From CAYPEK01 sp964409645 (GTDB taxonomy: Bacteria > UBP15 > UBA6099): a stretch of 64,000 nucleotides of DNA. Positions 35,568-44,567 of this stretch are shown one piece after another. Position numbers and translations under genes: made by a program. The notes under the pieces were generated by a model. It was not told the origin of the DNA and made no database searches. It worked only from the letters and a program-made list of their open reading frames with translations. The DNA is taken from NCBI GenBank assembly GCA_964409645.1, contig CAYPEK010000004.1, forward strand, positions 35,897-99,896, read 5' to 3'. How positions within the stretch are numbered: the stretch's first letter is position 1; each line of letters opens with the position of its first letter.

Positions 35568-36032
35568 CAGGTAACACCTCCAATACCGTGCAAATTCTTA
35601 ATTCTCTATAACCTTCCGCAATATTCACCCTGTTTATTCCTATTATACTCTTTGCCCGGACAATATGCGACAAATTCCAACTTACAAGAAAGTCCATATT
35701 ATTAACCGTTGCCGTCGCTGTGTGCAAAAGATCGTCGTAAGCCCTCTTTGACACAAAGCCCGCATCGGCATAGTTTAACGCAAGAGACTCCACTTCTTCA
35801 TTGATTTCCAGTTCTTCAGGCTCATAATCTCTTATCTTTTCAATCAATTGCGTTCTTTTGGGCTCCGGTGCGCGTCTTATTTCGGCCATAACAAGTTCTG
35901 AAATATACAGTTCATACTCATCCTTCTTTATTTCCTCAAAAACAACTCGGTATATCTTTTTTTGTCGGGCGAATCATCGGCAAAAAGAAAGTTCCATACC
36001 GATGTTTCCAAGTATAATTTGATTTTTCTCAT
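35560..36032 (-). pseudogene. PIN-domain toxin, broken by one-base frameshift
   Basis: Reading from the ATG at 36032 gives MRKIKLYLETSVWNFLFADD, the same opening as the intact PIN protein at 60449-60925, but the frame stops after about 34 codons. From 35889 a second frame continues (MAEIRRAPEPKR) to the stop at 35560 and contains DLLHTATA and LVSWNLSHIV as in the paralogue. The switch lies at an A run (35938-35942 on the plus strand, five A); a sixth base would join the frames as LFFEEIKKDEYELYISE. The total length of 473 bases, one short of 158 codons, fits a single deletion. It may be real or an assembly error. Confidence 0.82.
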
Positions 36033-36105
36033 TTCATTTCCAATTATACCACGGGTTGCAATTGTTCGAGCTTCGCAAATTATAAATTCGCCTCACAACA
36101 AAAAA

Positions 36106-36125
36106 AGCGGGCCTTGCGGCCCGCT
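36106..36125 (-). terminator. Intrinsic terminator after the creatininase-family gene
   Basis: GCGGGCC-TTGC-GGCCCGC at 36107-36124 with A/T runs on both sides; on the minus strand it is followed by TTTTTTT. It ends the 37228-38253/36154-37179 operon. It is the same hairpin as at 35362. Confidence 0.85.
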
Positions 36126-36153
36126 TTTCGTATGCGTGTCAGTAGCTCCCGGA

Positions 36154-37179
36154 TCAGAACGGATATCCGAGCGAATAAATTGACTTCCAGCCCTTGGAGA
36201 GCGGTTTCTTTGTGATGGCGTCGATCTCGGCCTTGGGGCGCTCGCAGATTTCGTTCGCGGGCGGCAGCTTGCCTACCGGGAACACTTTCTGGATGTCCTG
36301 CACGAGCTGCACCATGTAGTCGAGCAGCGCTTCTATGCCCTCTTTCGCCTTGTCCGCCTTGGCGAGCGTGGACTTGCCGACGCAGCCTTCCGGATACGCC
36401 GAGATTTCGACCGGGCCGCAGCCGACCTGTCCGTACCACGCGATCGGCCGGTTCAGCAGGTTGCCGGCTTTGTCGATGTGCCCGTCCGGCATATAGCCGC
36501 GGGGCTTCGTATCGACGGATTCCTTCATGTCCATGAACTCGGGGAACAGCGCGAGCGACCACGATGTTTCAACCTCGTCCGCGTGGATGAAGTTCGTGTC
36601 GTATTCGCCGCCCTGCCCCTTCAGCTTGAAGCTGTCGCGGACCGCGTGGTACCAGTTGAGGTTGATGAACACGCCCGGCACCTGAAAGTGCTTGGCGAAC
36701 TGGTGGATAGCGGTCGGGATGACGTATTCCTGTCCGTGCCCGTTGAGCAGAATCTGTTTGCGGAACCCAGCGTTCCAGAAGCCGGCCATCATGGATTTGA
36801 GCATTCCGTTAAAGTAATCCTCGGGGACGAGGACGGTGCCGGGCATGCCCATGTGGTGATACGGATGCGAGCCGTACCAGAGGGGCTGCGCGACCGTGCA
36901 GCCGGTGACGCGCGCAACCTGCTCCGCCATGCGGGTGACGAGGAACGTGTCCTCGCCCGGGCACGCGTGCGGGCCGTGGGCTTCGGTGCTGCCGATCGGC
37001 AGGATGATGATGTCGTTCTTTTTTAAACGCTTATCGATCTGCGCGTAGGTCATGTTCTGGAAGTAGATTCCGTCCGCGCTCTCCATTCCGCCCGGCGCGG
37101 GGATGTTCCATTTGTGCTTCTTCGGTTTGATCGGCGCGCAATTCGCCGTAACACAACTCTTTTCTGCCTTCTTCGCCAT
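36154..37179 (-). CDS. iolN: Creatininase-family hydrolase, probable 3-dehydro-scyllo-inosose hydrolase
   Basis: The 341-residue protein has the creatininase metal ligands in GSTEAHGPH near 64, GEDTFLV near 75, NGHGQE near 145 and HADEVETS near 200. The core resembles the IolN subfamily of Thermotoga-type myo-inositol catabolism (KWNIPAPGGM, YFQNMT, KNDIIILPIGSTEAHGPH), which opens the ring of 3-dehydro-scyllo-inosose. Its upstream partner is a zinc dehydrogenase of IolM type. I assign the subfamily from remembered motifs, and other creatininase-type amidohydrolases remain possible. GGGAGG lies five bases before the ATG, and a strong terminator follows. Confidence 0.72.
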   Translation of the reverse strand: MAKKAEKSCVTANCAPIKPKKHKWNIPAPGGMESADGIYFQNMTYAQIDKRLKKNDIIILPIGSTEAHGPHACPGEDTFLVTRMAEQVARVTGCTVAQPLWYGSHPYHHMGMPGTVLVPEDYFNGMLKSMMAGFWNAGFRKQILLNGHGQEYVIPTAIHQFAKHFQVPGVFINLNWYHAVRDSFKLKGQGGEYDTNFIHADEVETSWSLALFPEFMDMKESVDTKPRGYMPDGHIDKAGNLLNRPIAWYGQVGCGPVEISAYPEGCVGKSTLAKADKAKEGIEALLDYMVQLVQDIQKVFPVGKLPPANEICERPKAEIDAITKKPLSKGWKSIYSLGYPF

Positions 37180-37227
37180 ACTTGCCTCCCGTTTTCCTGT
37201 TATACCTTGGTTATTTTACACCGCCGA

Positions 37228-38253
37228 TTACGGCGTTACTATGACTTCGATAGCGTCTCCGCTCTGCATCGCCTTGATCCCGTCCATGATGTTGCTCAGT
37301 TTCACGCGGTGCGTGATCAGCTTGTCGAGCGGCATCTTGCCCGTCTGGAGCAGCCGGATGACGGACGGCATCGAGTGATTCGAGATGTACGTGCCGATGA
37401 TGGTGATTTCCTCGCGGGTGATGTCGTACTGCGTGCAGGAGCAGCAGGCCGTGCTGTTCATGCCGAACAGCAACACGCGGCCGCCGCGGCGCACGCACGA
37501 GATCGCGTCCGTGAGCAGGCAGCCCACGCATTCGATCGCGACGTCGGCGCCGATCCCGCCGGTCTCCGCGCGAACCGCCTCTCGCAGGTTCACTTCCTGC
37601 GGGTTGATAATCATGTCCGCGCCCATCTTGAGCGCCATCTTCGCGCGCTTCTTGTTCACTTCGGCGACGATGATCTTGCCCGCGCCGCTCATCTTCATCA
37701 GCGCTGTGTAGTACAAGCCGATCGGGCCCGCGCCGAGGACGACGACGCTCTCGCCCGCCAGCAGTTTCAGCTTGGTTGCGCCGTTCACGACACACGAGAA
37801 CGGTTCCGCGAAGATCGCGAGGTCGGTCGTCAGTTCGGGCGGAATCTTATGGAGCGCTTTCGCCGGGGCGACGTTGTACTCCGCGAAGCCGCCGTCGATG
37901 AAGATTCCGAGCGTGGTCATGTTCTGGCACATGTTCGGCAGACCGAGCCGGCAGTACGGACACAGCCCGCACGTCAGGTTCGGGTCCACCACGACGCGGT
38001 CGCCGGGTTTGAGGTGCTTCACGGCCTTGCCCACCTCGACAACCTGACCGACGTACTCGTGGCCGAGGATTGCGCCCGGAGTGGCCGGGTGTCCCGGCGG
38101 GACTTTCAATATCTGAACGTCGGTTCCACAGATACTTGCGGCCTCGATTCTCAGTTTGACGTCGTCGGCATTCTTAATCTTGGGGACCGGCACTTTTTTG
38201 ACGGTCATCTTCCCCTTACCCTCGAAAACTGCGGCTTTCATCAAATCCGCCAT
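37228..38253 (-). CDS. iolM: Zinc-dependent medium-chain dehydrogenase, probable scyllo-inosose 3-dehydrogenase
   Basis: The 341-residue MDR dehydrogenase has catalytic zinc ligands in SICGTD and GHEYVG, a full structural-zinc loop (CGLCPYCRLGLPNMC) near 96-110, and the NAD fold motif VVLGAGPIG near 170. On its own this would be only sorbitol/threonine-dehydrogenase-like. Adjacent to an IolN-like hydrolase, 48 bases apart on one strand, it fits IolM, which oxidises scyllo-inosose in the Thermotoga inositol route. IolG, IolO and an inositol transporter are not in the window. GGGAGGTG lies five bases before the ATG. Confidence 0.78.
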   Translation of the reverse strand: MADLMKAAVFEGKGKMTVKKVPVPKIKNADDVKLRIEAASICGTDVQILKVPPGHPATPGAILGHEYVGQVVEVGKAVKHLKPGDRVVVDPNLTCGLCPYCRLGLPNMCQNMTTLGIFIDGGFAEYNVAPAKALHKIPPELTTDLAIFAEPFSCVVNGATKLKLLAGESVVVLGAGPIGLYYTALMKMSGAGKIIVAEVNKKRAKMALKMGADMIINPQEVNLREAVRAETGGIGADVAIECVGCLLTDAISCVRRGGRVLLFGMNSTACCSCTQYDITREEITIIGTYISNHSMPSVIRLLQTGKMPLDKLITHRVKLSNIMDGIKAMQSGDAIEVIVTP

Positions 38254-38330
38254 GCTTGCACCTCCCGGTTATATATCGGATAAATCCGGCGCGGACGCGG
38301 GCGCACGCCGCCCCGAGTTGACAAACAGCG

Positions 38331-38576
38331 TCAACTTTCGAGGTAGTCGCCCTGAAGCGGCTTCACGGCCGCCCCAAGTCCGGTCAGATAATCGATTCCT
38401 TCCTGAATGTGGTCTTCCGAGCCGCCGGCAAGTTCGAGGATGATCCATGCCTCGGCAAGCGAGACATCCGCCCGCCGCACGCTCGGCACGAGGTCGTAAT
38501 CCTTCACGATTTTGTAGAGGATCGGCTCGCGGATCAGCTCCGCGTTCATCGAAACAAAAAGCCTTTTGCGAATCAT
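38331..38576 (-). CDS. NIL-domain protein
   Basis: The 81-residue protein is a free-standing NIL domain (ferredoxin-like, also found at the C-terminus of MetN): RKRLFVSMNAELIREPILYK, then VSVRRADVS-like strands and EDHIQEGIDYLTGLGAAVKPL. An open frame extends to 38606, but the ATG at 38576 starts the domain and lies five bases after the MoaD-like gene. NIL domains are thought to bind small molecules or mediate partnering. It is the third gene of threonine synthase - sulfur carrier - NIL, an order that points to sulfur transfer into amino acids. Confidence 0.8.
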   Translation of the reverse strand: MIRKRLFVSMNAELIREPILYKIVKDYDLVPSVRRADVSLAEAWIILELAGGSEDHIQEGIDYLTGLGAAVKPLQGDYLES

Positions 38577-38580
38577 TATT

Positions 38581-38856
38581 TCAGCCTCCGGCGGCGGCGG
38601 GGACAATCGTCAGCACGTCGCCGTCCTTGAGCGCGGCGCTTGCGCCGCCGAGTTTATCTATGTCTTCGTCATTCACGTAGAGGCGGATGAAACGCCTGAT
38701 CTCGCCCTTGTCGTCCGTCAGTTTGTTGCGGAGCCCCGGCGACTGCTCTTCGAGCGCCCGGATCGCCTCTGAAACGGTGCCCGCTTCGAGTTCGACCTCC
38801 GCCCTGTTGTTCACCAGCCGCCTCAGCACGCCCGGCACCAACACTTTAATGCCCAT
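38581..38856 (-). CDS. MoaD/ThiS-family sulfur carrier protein
   Basis: The 91-residue beta-grasp protein ends in the diagnostic GG (VLTIVPAAAGG). The ubiquitin-like core is visible: IKVLVPGVLRRLVNN, VSEAIRALEE, FIRLYVNDEDID and LKDGDVLTIVP. The C-terminal Gly would be adenylated and thiocarboxylated. A MoaE gene or E1-like activating enzyme is not in the window, and the neighbours are threonine synthase and a NIL protein, so amino-acid sulfur transfer is more likely than molybdopterin. It abuts both neighbours (4 and 15 bases), so they share a transcript. Confidence 0.9.
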   Translation of the reverse strand: MGIKVLVPGVLRRLVNNRAEVELEAGTVSEAIRALEEQSPGLRNKLTDDKGEIRRFIRLYVNDEDIDKLGGASAALKDGDVLTIVPAAAGG

Positions 38857-38871
38857 TGCAGCCCCTTCGCC

Positions 38872-40137
38872 TTACTCCGCCTTCGGCGCGCCCGGCACGA
38901 ACGCCGACCGCTTCATTTCCGAGAAAAACGCTTCGAGTTCCTCGATCGACGGAGAAATCGTCTTCGGCGGGCGCAGCTTGTTCTGCAGCGCCTCCGGCGT
39001 CTTCATCCCGAGCCCGGTGACCACGGCGACAACCGTGTCCGACGGCTTGAATATCTTTTCCTTCGCGAACCGCACGAGAGTGGCAACCGCCGCGCCGCCC
39101 GCGGGCTCCGCGTAGATTCCCTCAGTCCGCGCGAGCAGCCGGATGCCCTCGACCATCTCCGCGTCCGAAACCGCCTCCGCGCGGCCGCCCGACTCGCGGA
39201 TCGCCCGCACCGCGTAGATCCCGTCCGCCGGGTCGCCGATCGACAACGACTTCGCCATCGTCGCCGGAATCACCGGCTGTATCAGCTCCGAGCCGCGCGA
39301 GAATGCGTTCACCACCGGCGCGCAGCCTTCAGCCTGAACACCATGCATCACGACGTGCTGCGAGCGCAGGAGTTCGGTCTCGACAAGCTCTTTGAACGCC
39401 TTATGCATCTTCATCAGCGTCGTCCCGGACGCCACTGGCACGATCACGTGGTTCGGCGCGTTCCAGTCGAGCTGTTCCGCGATTTCGTAAGAGATAGTCT
39501 TCGCGCCCTCCGCGTAGTACGGGCGCAGGTTGATATTAACGAAGCCCCAGTTCATCCGCGACATCGCCTCGTTGCAGAGCGAGTTGATGCGCGAGGTGGA
39601 GCCTTTGACGGCTATCAGAAGCGGGTCGTAAATCTGAGTGGAGGTGAGCTTCATCGGTTCCGCGTCGTGCGGAATGAAGATGCAGCTTTTCAGACCGGCG
39701 CGCGCGGCGTGCGCGGCAAGCGAGTGCGCGAGGCTGCCCGTCGATGCGCAGGCCACCGTGTCGAACCCGAGTTCGACCGCGCGGCTCACCGCCACCGCAA
39801 CCATGCGGTCCTTCACCGAAAACGTCGGGTTCATCGTTTCGTTTTTGATGAAGAGGTTCTTGATGCCGAGCTCGGCGCCGAGCCTGTTCGCTCTCTGCAG
39901 CGGCGTGTAGCCCGCGGAGAGATTGACGAATTCCGTGCCCTCGACCGGAAGGAAATCGTGATAGCGCCAGATGTCCGGTTCGAGTCGGCGGATGCGTTTC
40001 TTAGTGACAATCTTCGCGATCCGCTGGTAGTTGTAATCGACGTCGAGCGCGCCGAAGCAGTATTCGCAAACACTTGCGGCGACGGCGTCGAATTTCCGGC
40101 CGCATTCCCTGCATTTCAGACTGGTAAAATTGCCCAA
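38872..40137 (-). CDS. thrC: Threonine synthase-like PLP enzyme
   Basis: The 421-residue protein begins with a zinc ribbon (CREC near 9, CEYC near 25) followed by the threonine synthase fold. PLP Lys is in NPTFSVKDRM near 105-112, and STGSLAHSLAAHAARAG binds the phosphate. Family function: O-phosphohomoserine to threonine. A GTG at 40167 is open, but the TTG at 40137 has CCGGAGG six bases upstream and is chosen. Operon with a sulfur carrier and NIL protein suggests that this paralogue may take a sulfur nucleophile (homocysteine or related) instead of water; that is inference. Confidence 0.85.
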   Translation of the reverse strand: MGNFTSLKCRECGRKFDAVAASVCEYCFGALDVDYNYQRIAKIVTKKRIRRLEPDIWRYHDFLPVEGTEFVNLSAGYTPLQRANRLGAELGIKNLFIKNETMNPTFSVKDRMVAVAVSRAVELGFDTVACASTGSLAHSLAAHAARAGLKSCIFIPHDAEPMKLTSTQIYDPLLIAVKGSTSRINSLCNEAMSRMNWGFVNINLRPYYAEGAKTISYEIAEQLDWNAPNHVIVPVASGTTLMKMHKAFKELVETELLRSQHVVMHGVQAEGCAPVVNAFSRGSELIQPVIPATMAKSLSIGDPADGIYAVRAIRESGGRAEAVSDAEMVEGIRLLARTEGIYAEPAGGAAVATLVRFAKEKIFKPSDTVVAVVTGLGMKTPEALQNKLRPPKTISPSIEELEAFFSEMKRSAFVPGAPKAE

Positions 40138-40332
40138 TAACAACCTCCGGCAGGCGCCGCCCGACACTCACCGGATATCCTTTTTCAGGCGCCGCACAGA
40201 ATAGATCGAGTTTATTTCCATTCTCTATAATTGTCAATAAAACCGGGAACACTTACGAGCTAACCCGACCGGGGCGCGTTTTCAACGCGGGCCGGCTCTT
40301 TTTGTACGATTTGAAAAATTCTTTCCGCGCGG

Positions 40333-43194
40333 TCATTTCCCGCCGCCGAGAAGCGGGCTTTTCATGTTGTACGGATTGATCATCTCGGAGAGGTCTTTGC
40401 CGCTCTTAATCTGATCGATCAGCACCTTGAACGCCCCGCCGCCGGGGAGTTTCATTCCGGCCGAGAACGTCTCGATCGCCTTTTGCGGTTTGCCGCAGTT
40501 GTAGTAGCGTGCGCCGAGAGTCAGGTACAACTGCTGATCGTTCGGCATCCGGCGTTGCACCTCGGAAAGCACCTTGATCGCGCGTTCGCACGGCTCGAGC
40601 GTCACGAACAACGACTGTATCGGAAACTTCGGGTCGAACTTGCGCAACTCGCCGATCGACGCGACGAAGTTGTCGTACTGCCCCACGTTGCGGAAGATGA
40701 TCGCCAGCGCGTAATACAGCTTCCGGTCGTGCGGGAAGTCCGCCAGTATGTCGTCCATCACCTGCGCGTAGAGGTGCTGCATCCGGCAGTCGTAATACTG
40801 CTCTGCGAGTTCGGTTCGGATTGCGAGCATGTCCGGCCGGCGGTCCTTCGCGCGTTCGAGCGCATCCACCGCGCCGGCACAGGCGTGCATCTGGTTGTAA
40901 ACGCGAGAAAGGTTTATATACGCTGATATGTAGTTCGGGTCGATATCTATTGCGCGCTTGTACTGCTCGACAGCAGCCTCTTTTTGCTGTATCGCAACAA
41001 GCGCGCTGCCGATGTTGTTCAGGGCGCGCGCGTTGTGTGGGTCCAGCACCGCCGCCATCTGCCACAGCGCGATCGACTCCTGCACGCCCTGCTGCGTCTG
41101 CTGCCTGAACTTCACCGTCGCGAGCGCTTCGTACAACGAAGGGTCCGTCGGCGCAAGCGCGAGCGCCTTCTTCATCATATCGAGCCCGCGCTTCTCCTGC
41201 CTGAAAAATATCAGCGCCTGCCCTTTGTTAGCCAGCGCCGGCGCATATTCGGGCGCGATCTTCAGAGCCTTGTTGAACTCCTTCATCGCTTTTCTGGTAT
41301 ATTTTTCCTCACCGTAATTCATTCCGTATTGCAGGTAAATCTTGCCTCTCTCGTTGTAGATCGAAGCTATATTTTCCGACGATGTGCCGTCCTTCGCGGG
41401 CAGCCCGCGCCAGTCCGGCTCCTTGTCCGCCGCAATCAGCTCCTTAACAAGCGTTGTCAGCGTGTCTCCGTCCACCACTTGATACACCGCCCCGTGCGGG
41501 ATCGTTATCTTCTCCATGTTGTCCGGGACGAACTGGAAGTCGGTGAACACCGCCATGTCGGGATTTGCCGACGCGAGCGACATCGCATAGCTCACACGCG
41601 CCGTGTCGTCCACCCTGAATATCTGTTGCTGTTCGTCGAAGTCCTCCGGCGTCGGCGGGAACGTCACGTCCCGGTACGCCCTGTGAAGCTGTTCGAGCTC
41701 CCACTTGAACGGCAGGAATGAAACCGGGATCACCGCGATTTCCTTGCTTTCGAGCTCGTCCGGCTCGCACGCGCGGAAATAGCCCATTATGCTCGGCGTC
41801 TGAAGGCCGAGGAAAAGCAGGCTGCGCGAGCGCGTGTCGTCGATAATGGACTTGCCGAGCGCGTACGCCGCGCCGCTTCGGTTCATGAACCGCCAGTCGG
41901 CGTCGTTCAGATTAAGAATCACGGCAACAATCGCCGCCGCCGTCGCCGTCCACGCGAGCGCGCGCCGCCAGACCGCGCCTTTGAAGTGTCGCCATGTGGC
42001 AACCGCCGTCGCGCCCGCTCCCGCCAGCAGGAATATTATCGTGTACACCGGCAGGCGCAGCGCCTCCGGCTTGCCGTGCTGGATGAAGAGCGTGCCGGCA
42101 AACGTGGTCAGCCCGGCGAGCACGAGGAACAGCGCCACCCGCCAGTTTTTCCGGAACATGAAGATCGCGCCAGGGATGGCGAGCAGAAGAACAGGGATCG
42201 GCGTCTGCGAAATGAAATTTACGGTATCGATCCTGCGGATCCATTCGAGCTTGTCCGCGGGCATCGTGGATTTGTAGCCTTTGAGCAACAGCAGGTTGAG
42301 GAAATTGGTGATGTCCTTCGGGCTCCACCAATCCGCTACGGGCCCGCGCGACGAGGAGAGCGGCAGATACCAGAAAACCGCCGCCGCCGCCGCGAATGCG
42401 AATACGGCGACGAGCGACGTCGCGAGCATACGCGGCACGCCCTTCCGCTTGACCGCGAGAAAAACAACATAGCCCACATACGCCCCCGCCAGCCCGACGA
42501 GCGACCACTGCGCTATCGTCGTCACGAGCGGCAGCGCGTCGAACGACCTGAACAGATTGACCATCGCGTAGCCGAGCATGAAAAACAAAGGCCCTGCGGC
42601 AATCCGCCAGCCGTGTCCGGGCAGCACCGCGAGGTATATCACCACCGAAAAGAAAACAAACACCATCAGCAGATGGTGTCCCGCGCCGAGAAATATCAGC
42701 AACAGCGCCGCGAGGAGCTTCACCACTGATTTGTCCCGTGCGTGGAGCGCAATCAGATACAGCGCTCCGAGAAAGAGCGCGAGATGAAATGCATACACCT
42801 CCGCCATCAGCGAATAGAAAACGAATGCCTTGCAGCCGATGAGGCCCGCGACCGCTACGATACCGCCGAATTTCGAGCCGGTGAGTTCCCTGACCGCGAG
42901 GTACGCAAGCAGAAGCGACACCGCGCCGAGCAGCGCGCTCAATACATTCGCGCGGAACGGAAACGGCTCCAGCGGCAGGACCGAGAACAGCCCGGCGAGC
43001 TGAGTGTAGAGCGGATATCCGGGGGAATGAGCCACGCCGAGGCTGCAACCGACAGACACCATCTCGGCGCTGTCGCCCCAGTACAGCGTCGGGACCGCGC
43101 AATAGAGAAGATACGCGAACGCCGCGAGAAAAATAACCGCGGCCTGCCGCCGGTCCAGAAAACTAAGCGCTTTTTTCAGAATTCCGTCGTTCAA
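40333..43194 (-). CDS. DUF2723 membrane glycosyltransferase with TPR tail
   Basis: The 953-residue protein has the DUF2723 (GT-C, TMEM260-like) head: TLYWGDSAEMVSVGCSLGVAHSPGYPLYTQL near 36-66 holds the Asp and the HSPGYP loop, and a dozen helices run to about 440. Residues about 620-930 carry TPR repeats (YAPALANKGQAL, ARALNNIGSALVAIQ, YISAYINLSRVYNQ). DUF2723 proteins in eukaryotes transfer mannose to proteins; the bacterial role is open. The start overlaps the upstream radical SAM gene by four bases. A shorter DUF2723 protein is encoded at 44554-46449. Confidence 0.88.
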   Translation of the reverse strand: MNDGILKKALSFLDRRQAAVIFLAAFAYLLYCAVPTLYWGDSAEMVSVGCSLGVAHSPGYPLYTQLAGLFSVLPLEPFPFRANVLSALLGAVSLLLAYLAVRELTGSKFGGIVAVAGLIGCKAFVFYSLMAEVYAFHLALFLGALYLIALHARDKSVVKLLAALLLIFLGAGHHLLMVFVFFSVVIYLAVLPGHGWRIAAGPLFFMLGYAMVNLFRSFDALPLVTTIAQWSLVGLAGAYVGYVVFLAVKRKGVPRMLATSLVAVFAFAAAAAVFWYLPLSSSRGPVADWWSPKDITNFLNLLLLKGYKSTMPADKLEWIRRIDTVNFISQTPIPVLLLAIPGAIFMFRKNWRVALFLVLAGLTTFAGTLFIQHGKPEALRLPVYTIIFLLAGAGATAVATWRHFKGAVWRRALAWTATAAAIVAVILNLNDADWRFMNRSGAAYALGKSIIDDTRSRSLLFLGLQTPSIMGYFRACEPDELESKEIAVIPVSFLPFKWELEQLHRAYRDVTFPPTPEDFDEQQQIFRVDDTARVSYAMSLASANPDMAVFTDFQFVPDNMEKITIPHGAVYQVVDGDTLTTLVKELIAADKEPDWRGLPAKDGTSSENIASIYNERGKIYLQYGMNYGEEKYTRKAMKEFNKALKIAPEYAPALANKGQALIFFRQEKRGLDMMKKALALAPTDPSLYEALATVKFRQQTQQGVQESIALWQMAAVLDPHNARALNNIGSALVAIQQKEAAVEQYKRAIDIDPNYISAYINLSRVYNQMHACAGAVDALERAKDRRPDMLAIRTELAEQYYDCRMQHLYAQVMDDILADFPHDRKLYYALAIIFRNVGQYDNFVASIGELRKFDPKFPIQSLFVTLEPCERAIKVLSEVQRRMPNDQQLYLTLGARYYNCGKPQKAIETFSAGMKLPGGGAFKVLIDQIKSGKDLSEMINPYNMKSPLLGGGK

Positions 43195-44567
43195 AACTGT
43201 CTCCCTTTGAAGACCACCCTGAAAAATTTATACGCGAGATATGCCAGATCGCGCAAGCCGTGAATTCTTTTAAAGAAAAGGACGATCAGGGCTTTCGGGC
43301 GGTAGTAGAAACGCCGGTTCGCGAGCCGGAACATCTTTTCGAGAGTCGCCGCGTCGAACTGGCCGGGCATTTCGTACGCCGCCCGGCCGAGGAAGAAGCC
43401 GTCCTCGTACAGATTCGTTTCGGTGTGATAGAGGAATCGCCCCTTCTCCTTCGCTATCGTGTACAGGTCGGTGCCGGGGAACGGGATTGTGATGAAGAAC
43501 ATCGCCTGATGCAGAGGCAGCGAGCGCGCGTGCTCCATGTTGCGGCGCATCGTCTCCTCGGTGTCGAACGGCAGGCCGAGCATGAAAAAGCCGTTCATGA
43601 GGATGCCCGCGCGCCGCGCCGAGGCGACCACGTCCCGAACTTTCGACACATCCACCTTTTTGCCGAGCTTTGTCATTATCTCCTGATCGCCCGTCTCCAC
43701 CGCGATGCAGATCGCGTAGAACCCCGCTCGACGCATCAACCGGAACATCTCGTAGTCACCTATGTCGGGCTTGATCCCGGACGGGATCATGAAGCTGATG
43801 TCCCGGTAGTTGCGGCGGATTATCTTCTCGCAAAGCTCCTCGATTCGGGAGCGTTTCAGCGTTATGTTGTCGTCCCACGTGTGAATCTCGCGCGCGCCGT
43901 GACGGTAGATCAGCTCATCGAGTTCCTCCACCACGAGGTCGGTCGATCTGTAGCGAATCCTGTTTGTGAAGATGATGTCGGAAGAGCAGAAGATGCAGTT
44001 GAACGGGCAGCCTCGGCTCGTGATGACAGGCAGCACCGGATTATGTTTCGTGTGGTTGAGCCGGTATTTATTCACCTCGCCCATGTCCCACGCGGGCGTC
44101 GGCAACGAGTCCAAGTCCTCGATCAGCGGGCGTCGGCCTTTGAACTTCACCTCGCCGTTTTCCGCATACGCGAGCCCGGCAATATCGGCGAAAGGCGCGC
44201 CCGCTTCGAGTTCGGCGACCGTTTCCTCCGCCTCACCCACGGCGCACGCGTCGGCGTACTTCGGGATCAGGTCCTGATAGCAGACTGTTGGATACGGGCC
44301 GCCCAAGATTATTTTTTTGTCCGGGTATCGCTCCCGGATATACTCTGAGACCTTCATCGCCGGTCCGATCGAGAGCGTGTTCGCGGTGATCCCGATCCAG
44401 TCGTGCGCGGGCGCCGTGCGAGCCAGCCGTTCCCGCCAGTCAGGCTGATAGTTCGCGTCGATGTACTCCACCGCCCGGCCCGCGCGCCTCAGAACCGCTG
44501 CAATGTAAAGCTGCCCGATTGACGGAAACCGGTATCCTTCGAAACAGTCGGGGTTAATTAAGATCAT
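43191..44567 (-). CDS. B12-binding-domain radical SAM protein (first copy)
   Basis: The 458-residue protein has an N-terminal cobalamin-binding-like domain (ILINPDCFEGYRFPSIGQLYIAAVL, KIILGGPYPT) and a radical SAM domain with SRGCPFNCIFCSS (CxxxCxxC) near 185. It lacks the DxHxxG signature in the first domain, as do many members of this family, where the fold is kept but B12 binding is uncertain. These enzymes methylate unactivated carbons or build lipids. Its end overlaps the TPR-DUF2723 gene and its start overlaps the second DUF2723 gene by 14 bases, so they are co-transcribed. Confidence 0.9.
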   Translation of the reverse strand: MILINPDCFEGYRFPSIGQLYIAAVLRRAGRAVEYIDANYQPDWRERLARTAPAHDWIGITANTLSIGPAMKVSEYIRERYPDKKIILGGPYPTVCYQDLIPKYADACAVGEAEETVAELEAGAPFADIAGLAYAENGEVKFKGRRPLIEDLDSLPTPAWDMGEVNKYRLNHTKHNPVLPVITSRGCPFNCIFCSSDIIFTNRIRYRSTDLVVEELDELIYRHGAREIHTWDDNITLKRSRIEELCEKIIRRNYRDISFMIPSGIKPDIGDYEMFRLMRRAGFYAICIAVETGDQEIMTKLGKKVDVSKVRDVVASARRAGILMNGFFMLGLPFDTEETMRRNMEHARSLPLHQAMFFITIPFPGTDLYTIAKEKGRFLYHTETNLYEDGFFLGRAAYEMPGQFDAATLEKMFRLANRRFYYRPKALIVLFFKRIHGLRDLAYLAYKFFRVVFKGRQF

